From GWA1-39-11 sp964640435 (GTDB lineage Bacteria; Patescibacteriota; Microgenomatia; Levybacterales; GWA1-39-11), in NCBI GenBank assembly GCA_964640435.1, contig CAZXFJ010000011.1:1-26958 (forward strand): a DNA stretch of 26,958 bases. Reading direction: 5' to 3'. The notes under the pieces are model-generated. The model was given only the letters and a program-made list of their open reading frames with translations. It had not been told where the DNA came from and ran no database searches. A program made the translations under genes and the position numbers. Position 1 is the stretch's first letter; each line of letters begins with the position of its first letter. Below are positions 23,543 through 26,958 of the stretch, one piece after another.

Positions 23543-23595
23543 GCTAGTCTTCAGCTTTTAATTCAAGAATAAATTTATTGACAAAAATTTTAAAA

Positions 23596-23628
23596 ACCTA
23601 TATCGTAGGAAAATAGGTATTTTTACGG
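23596..23628 (+). terminator. Possible weak terminator after lamin-tail gene
   Basis: ACCTAT (23596-23601) and ATAGGT (23613-23618) can form a 6-bp stem with an 11-base loop. It is extended by flanking A and T runs, and ATTTTT follows. The stem is AT-rich and weak. Confidence 0.3.
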
Positions 23629-23629
23629 T

Positions 23630-23658
23630 TTGCAAATTCTTCCTAAAAAATGTAGAAT
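23630..23658 (+). promoter_or_regulatory. Candidate promoter for the YLDPGTGS-methyltransferase-phosphatase unit
   Basis: TTGCAA (23630-23635) is followed after 17 bases by TAGAAT (23653-23658), four and five of six matches. The predicted start near 23665 leaves about 15 leader bases before the ATG at 23680. Confidence 0.45.
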
Positions 23659-23679
23659 CAAACTCTGCCTAAAATTCAC

Positions 23680-23916
23680 ATGAAAAAACAGATCAAATTC
23701 TTTTTAGTTTTAGCAGCAGTAGCGGCACTCTTCCCACCTCGTGCTCACGCATATCTTGATCCAGGAACCGGAAGCTATGTTATCCAAGTTTTGGCTGCAG
23801 TATTCTTTGGTGGAATTTTTGTTATAAAAACATGGTGGACACAAATTAGCCACTTTATTTCAAACCTTTTTGGCGGAAAGGATAAAAAAACCTCTGAAAA
23901 ATCTGACTCAAAATAA
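23680..23916 (+). CDS. Small YLDPGTGS membrane protein
   Basis: A 78-aa protein. A signal-like hydrophobic start ends in AHA (22-24), followed by YLDPGTGSYVIQVLAAVFFG (25-44), a membrane segment (about 33-50), an amphipathic stretch WWTQISHFISNLFGG (52-66) and a Lys-rich tail. Small proteins with a conserved YLDPGTGS core, one membrane segment and a basic tail are widespread and, as I recall, commonly sit next to a SAM methyltransferase and a sulfatase-like enzyme, as here. Function unknown. An accessory or scaffold role for the neighbouring envelope enzymes is an inference. Its last 47 bases overlap the methyltransferase frame. Confidence 0.85.
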   Translation: MKKQIKFFLVLAAVAALFPPRAHAYLDPGTGSYVIQVLAAVFFGGIFVIKTWWTQISHFISNLFGGKDKKTSEKSDSK

Positions 23917-25294
23917 CTTAATCGCGTCTTTTCGCGATCCCAGTGGATTTGTTTTCAAACAAAAGGGAGTAGTTTATCGTCAAATCAATAAAATATATAA
24001 GAAAGACTACGAGAACTTAATGAATTCAGGTCTTTACCGTGACCTTGTTGCTTCAAATCATCTTATAGAACACAAAGAGGTTGAACTTCCAACTCACAAA
24101 GAAAAAGATGGAGCATGGAAAGTAATACGACCTCGCCAAATTCCTTTTATTTCTTACTATTACGAATGGCCCTTCAGCATGTTAAAAGATGCAGCACTCC
24201 TAACTCTTGCTATCCAGAAAAAAGCACTTGATTACAACATGAGTCTTAAAGATGCCACTGCTTTTAATATCCAGTTCTTAAATGGTAAACCAATATTTAT
24301 CGACACTTTGTCTTTTGAAACATACCAAGAGGGAAAACCATGGATTGCATATGAGCAATTTGTAGAAAACTTCCTATCACCACTTCTACTTATGTCAAAA
24401 GTTGATGTTCAACTTGGACGCCTTTCATCAGTTTTTGTGCATGGAATTCCACTTGAGATCACATCAAAGGTTCTTCCTTTTAAATCAAGGTTCTCATTAA
24501 GTACATTCATACACATCTTCGCTCATGCTTCAGCACAGAAAAAATATTCTGACAAAAAATTAAATAAAGGAATGAAGACACGAAAATTTACAAAAACATC
24601 CTTAAAAGGACTTATAGATAATCTTGAAAGCGCAATTAAAAGTCTTGAATGGAATCCTTCAGGAACACAGTGGGAAGATTATTACGAGGAAGACAAAAAT
24701 AATTACAAAAATGAATCGTTTAAACACAAAATGGACTTAGTTGAAAAATACCTAAAACCAATTGATGCAAAAGTAGTTTTTGATATTGGAGCAAATACAG
24801 GAATGTTCTCAAAAATTGCTGCAAAACTTGGAGCAAACACTATAGCATTTGACATTGACTATGGAGCGCTTGAGAAAAACTACAGAGACCTTGTTAAAAA
24901 ACAGGGTGAAGAAAAGATCTTACCACTCTTTTTAGATCTTGCTACTCCAACTCCAGCAGTAGGATGGGAAAACCAGGAACGCATGTCTGTTTTTGAAAGA
25001 GGACCTGCAGATGCAGTTCTAGCGCTTGCTGTTATTCATCACTTAGCAATCACATATAAAGCACCTTTCATCTATCAAGCTCAATGTTTTGCAAAAATGG
25101 GAGAAAACCTAATCGTTGAATTTGTTGATCGTGAAGATTCACAGGTTAAAAAGCTTGTTACGAATCGCGATGATATCTTAGAAGACTTCACTCAGGAAAA
25201 TTTCGAAGAGGCATACAAACAGTATTTTAAAATTAAACAAGCTGTTAAAATAAAAGGGAGCAAGAGAACTCTCTACTTAATGAAGAGAAAATAA
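23870..25294 (+). CDS. Class I SAM-dependent methyltransferase with N-terminal accessory domain
   Basis: Cytoplasmic methyltransferase. An N-terminal domain of about 285 residues has the family start FRDPSGFVFKQKGVVYRQIN (21-40), FNIQFLNGKPIFIDTLSFE (132-150) and GKPWIAYEQFVENFLSPLLL (155-174). A Rossmann SAM domain follows, with motif I VFDIGANTGMFS (303-314), acidic DID (328-330) and AVIHHLAI (387-394). The acceptor is unknown. The gene pair suggests a cell-surface glycopolymer. Retaining the conserved N-terminal block requires a TTG start at 23870, since the first ATG is codon 51. No Shine-Dalgarno is visible, so expression may depend on coupling to the upstream small gene, or on slippage at its A7 run. 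Confidence 0.85.
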   Translation: MAERIKKPLKNLTQNNLIASFRDPSGFVFKQKGVVYRQINKIYKKDYENLMNSGLYRDLVASNHLIEHKEVELPTHKEKDGAWKVIRPRQIPFISYYYEWPFSMLKDAALLTLAIQKKALDYNMSLKDATAFNIQFLNGKPIFIDTLSFETYQEGKPWIAYEQFVENFLSPLLLMSKVDVQLGRLSSVFVHGIPLEITSKVLPFKSRFSLSTFIHIFAHASAQKKYSDKKLNKGMKTRKFTKTSLKGLIDNLESAIKSLEWNPSGTQWEDYYEEDKNNYKNESFKHKMDLVEKYLKPIDAKVVFDIGANTGMFSKIAAKLGANTIAFDIDYGALEKNYRDLVKKQGEEKILPLFLDLATPTPAVGWENQERMSVFERGPADAVLALAVIHHLAITYKAPFIYQAQCFAKMGENLIVEFVDREDSQVKKLVTNRDDILEDFTQENFEEAYKQYFKIKQAVKIKGSKRTLYLMKRK

Positions 25295-25325
25295 ACTAAC
25301 TCACTCTACGGTTAAATCCATTAGA

Positions 25326-26888
25326 ATGAAAAAGTATTTAAAATACATTCACCCCTTTTTGTTCGCCCTCTATCCAGTAATCTTTCTATACTCTAAAAAC
25401 ATTCACGAATATACTGAAGGATCAATTATTCTTCCATCTATTGTTTCTTTGATATTTGGAGGTATTGTATTTTTAATCTCAAAGCTTTTACTTAAAAAAA
25501 TTGACCAAGCAGCAATTGTCGCATCTTTTGTGATTCTTTCATCACTATCATTTGGAAGAATCACAAGTCTTACCGGACTTAACAACGTGATATTAACCCC
25601 AATACTTCTGCTAATACTTATTGGAATTGTATATTTTGTAAAGAAAACTACTAAAAACCTTGCTGAGTTTAATAAACTACTTGTTTACCTTTCTACAATT
25701 TTAATTGCCCTTTCATTATTTACGATCATATCCTTTGAAATAAAGACCGGTAGAATATTAAATACAATAAAACCAGCATCACAAGAACAAACAAAAACGA
25801 GCAAAAAAGGGAATGAAAATGACCCAGATGTTTATTATTTTATTTTTGATAGATATGCAGGTCCTATTTCACAAAAGACCGAATTTAGCATAGATAATAG
25901 TCAATTTTTTGATTTTCTCAAAGACAAAGGGTTTTATGTAGCAGATGAGGCAACAACAAACTATCCCAAAACTTTTCTCTCTCTTGGATCAAGTCTTAAT
26001 ATGGAATATCTTGATTTTGCTACAGAAAAAACAAAAGGGGGAGCATCTCCTGATGAGTCAATCATTACGCCATACATTAGAAACAGCAAGGTATTAAATT
26101 TTCTAAAAGATCGCGGATATTACATCGTTAATATTGGCCCAAAGACTTGGAATCCAACAAGTGTTAATCCAAATGCAGACAAAAACTACACAATGACTGA
26201 AGGAACTTACCCATATTCAGATCCTTTTGCAACTGGATACTACAATACTACGATTGCAGAACCAATATTTAAAAAGATATTCCAAAACCCGCTTGATGTG
26301 TCAAAAGATCCAAATAACAATGAACACAGAAGACTTGCTTTATTTGAAATAAATGCAGTAAAAGAAGCAATTAGGCTTCCAGGGCCAAAATTTGTATTTG
26401 TACACATTCTTCTTCCTCATGATCCATTTGTTTTCAATGAAAATTGTAACCCAGTAAATGAAGAGGAAGTAAATAAGCATGACCATGTCTATAACTATAC
26501 TCAACAGCTTAAATGCGCAAATAAACAGATGGAATCAATAATGTCTGATATTCTTAAAAACAACAACAGCAAGGTTAAACCAATAATAGTTCTACAGTCT
26601 GATGAAGGACCATTTCCAATGAAAACACCTATTCCACCAAAGCAAGGATGGGGAGCGGCAAAAACTGCATCCTTGAAGGAAAAATTCCCTATTCTTAATG
26701 CATTTTATCTTCCTACTTCAACTGGAAGTGCAAATCTTTATCCATCGATAACACCAGTTAATAACTTCAGAGTTATTTTTAATACTTACTTTGGAACAAA
26801 TTACCCTCTACTTGAAGACAAGAATATGGTTTTTAAAGACGAACAAAACTTCTATATCTTCACTGATGTAACAGATAGACTAAAATAG
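25326..26888 (+). CDS. Membrane-bound alkaline-phosphatase-superfamily (sulfatase-like) enzyme
   Basis: A 520-aa protein with four to five N-terminal membrane segments (within 1-140), then an exported catalytic domain (about 165-510) like those of sulfatases and lipoteichoic-acid-type phosphoglycerol transferases. Visible: DVYYFIFDRYAGP (168-180) with metal-ligand Asp 175, YPKTFLSLGSSLN (213-225) with the probable nucleophile Thr 216, HILLPHDPF (360-368), and IIVLQSDEGPFP (420-431), where DEG replaces the usual DHG. The substrate is unknown. Transfer or hydrolysis of phospho- or sulfo-groups on a surface polymer is the family expectation. It starts at the ATG at 25326, 31 bases after the methyltransferase, probably in the same transcript. 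Confidence 0.85.
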   Translation: MKKYLKYIHPFLFALYPVIFLYSKNIHEYTEGSIILPSIVSLIFGGIVFLISKLLLKKIDQAAIVASFVILSSLSFGRITSLTGLNNVILTPILLLILIGIVYFVKKTTKNLAEFNKLLVYLSTILIALSLFTIISFEIKTGRILNTIKPASQEQTKTSKKGNENDPDVYYFIFDRYAGPISQKTEFSIDNSQFFDFLKDKGFYVADEATTNYPKTFLSLGSSLNMEYLDFATEKTKGGASPDESIITPYIRNSKVLNFLKDRGYYIVNIGPKTWNPTSVNPNADKNYTMTEGTYPYSDPFATGYYNTTIAEPIFKKIFQNPLDVSKDPNNNEHRRLALFEINAVKEAIRLPGPKFVFVHILLPHDPFVFNENCNPVNEEEVNKHDHVYNYTQQLKCANKQMESIMSDILKNNNSKVKPIIVLQSDEGPFPMKTPIPPKQGWGAAKTASLKEKFPILNAFYLPTSTGSANLYPSITPVNNFRVIFNTYFGTNYPLLEDKNMVFKDEQNFYIFTDVTDRLK

Positions 26889-26908
26889 TGGACTGAGGAA
26901 AACAAAAA

Positions 26909-26958
26909 TTATTTCTGCTTCTTTGGTTTTTTCTTCTCTTTCTTTTTGTGAGTATGAC
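26909..26958 (-). CDS. Possible C-terminus of a convergent gene (lysine-rich tail)
   Basis: On the minus strand a frame runs in from the right edge and ends at TAA (26911-26909), reading HTHKKKEKKKPKKQK. Such Lys-rich tails are common protein ends in this kind of genome, and the convergent layout leaves only 20 bases to the preceding stop. With only about 16 codons visible it may equally be low-complexity noncoding DNA. Confidence 0.35.
   Translation of the reverse strand, partial: HTHKKKEKKKPKKQK

Noticed and set aside
1..26958. Recoded UGA (Gly) as in Gracilibacteria or Absconditabacteria
   Set aside because: TGA ends ftsW, rsmH and other genes exactly at ATGA overlaps, and no conserved protein reads through TGA.
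1..26958. CRISPR array or insertion sequence
   Set aside because: No regularly spaced direct repeats with unique spacers, no transposase frame and no terminal inverted repeats were seen. The only repeats are the two cassette elements, the MraZ boxes and the Pro/Thr-coding tract.

Overview
The window looks like a chromosomal stretch from a Candidate Phyla Radiation (Patescibacteria) bacterium, most likely of the Microgenomates side. That placement is my inference from gene content. It rests on the AT-rich DNA, the compact division/wall (dcw) cluster with a very short FtsQ, a membrane-anchored MurF-like protein, a Pro-Thr-linker lamin-tail surface protein, a poxvirus-type topoisomerase IB, and very short or absent 5' leaders. 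TGA is used as a normal stop (for example in the ATGA overlaps of ftsW/murG and rsmH/ftsL), which argues against the UGA-Gly code of Gracilibacteria and Absconditabacteria.

Region 1 (1-17702, minus strand) is the dcw cluster. In transcription order it holds mraZ, rsmH, ftsL, ftsI, an unknown GC-richer membrane-protein gene, murC, murA, a GlmU-like nucleotidyltransferase, a MurF-like protein, then mraY, ftsW, murG, a short ftsQ-like gene, ftsA and ftsZ (its 3' end lies outside the window). Many junctions are 1-8 base overlaps. Three places break the run: the mraZ promoter with three TGGGA boxes, the insert between ftsI and murC (13667-14392), and a plus-strand two-gene insertion between the murF-like gene and mraY (about 5760-7803). 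murD, murE, murB and ddl are absent here.

Region 2 (5760-7803, plus strand) carries two unknown genes. Each has the same kind of upstream element, an extended -10 promoter placed for a leaderless mRNA, and a near-identical 23-bp element at its 3' end. They look like two cassettes of one design set against the direction of the dcw cluster.

Region 3 (17953-21350, minus strand) holds a small anchored extracytoplasmic protein, a 90-aa unknown, glycyl-tRNA synthetase, and a DUF1295/DUF2177 membrane pair.

Region 4 (21394-26888, plus strand) holds topoisomerase IB, a secreted lamin-tail protein with a Pro/Thr linker, and a three-gene surface set: a small YLDPGTGS membrane protein, a SAM methyltransferase and a membrane-bound alkaline-phosphatase-superfamily enzyme. 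A lysine-rich C-terminus of a convergent gene may enter at the right edge.

No stretch longer than 300 bases lacks a gene. The longest gap is 17703-17952, which holds the mraZ promoter. I saw no rRNA, tRNA, CRISPR array or recognisable insertion sequence.
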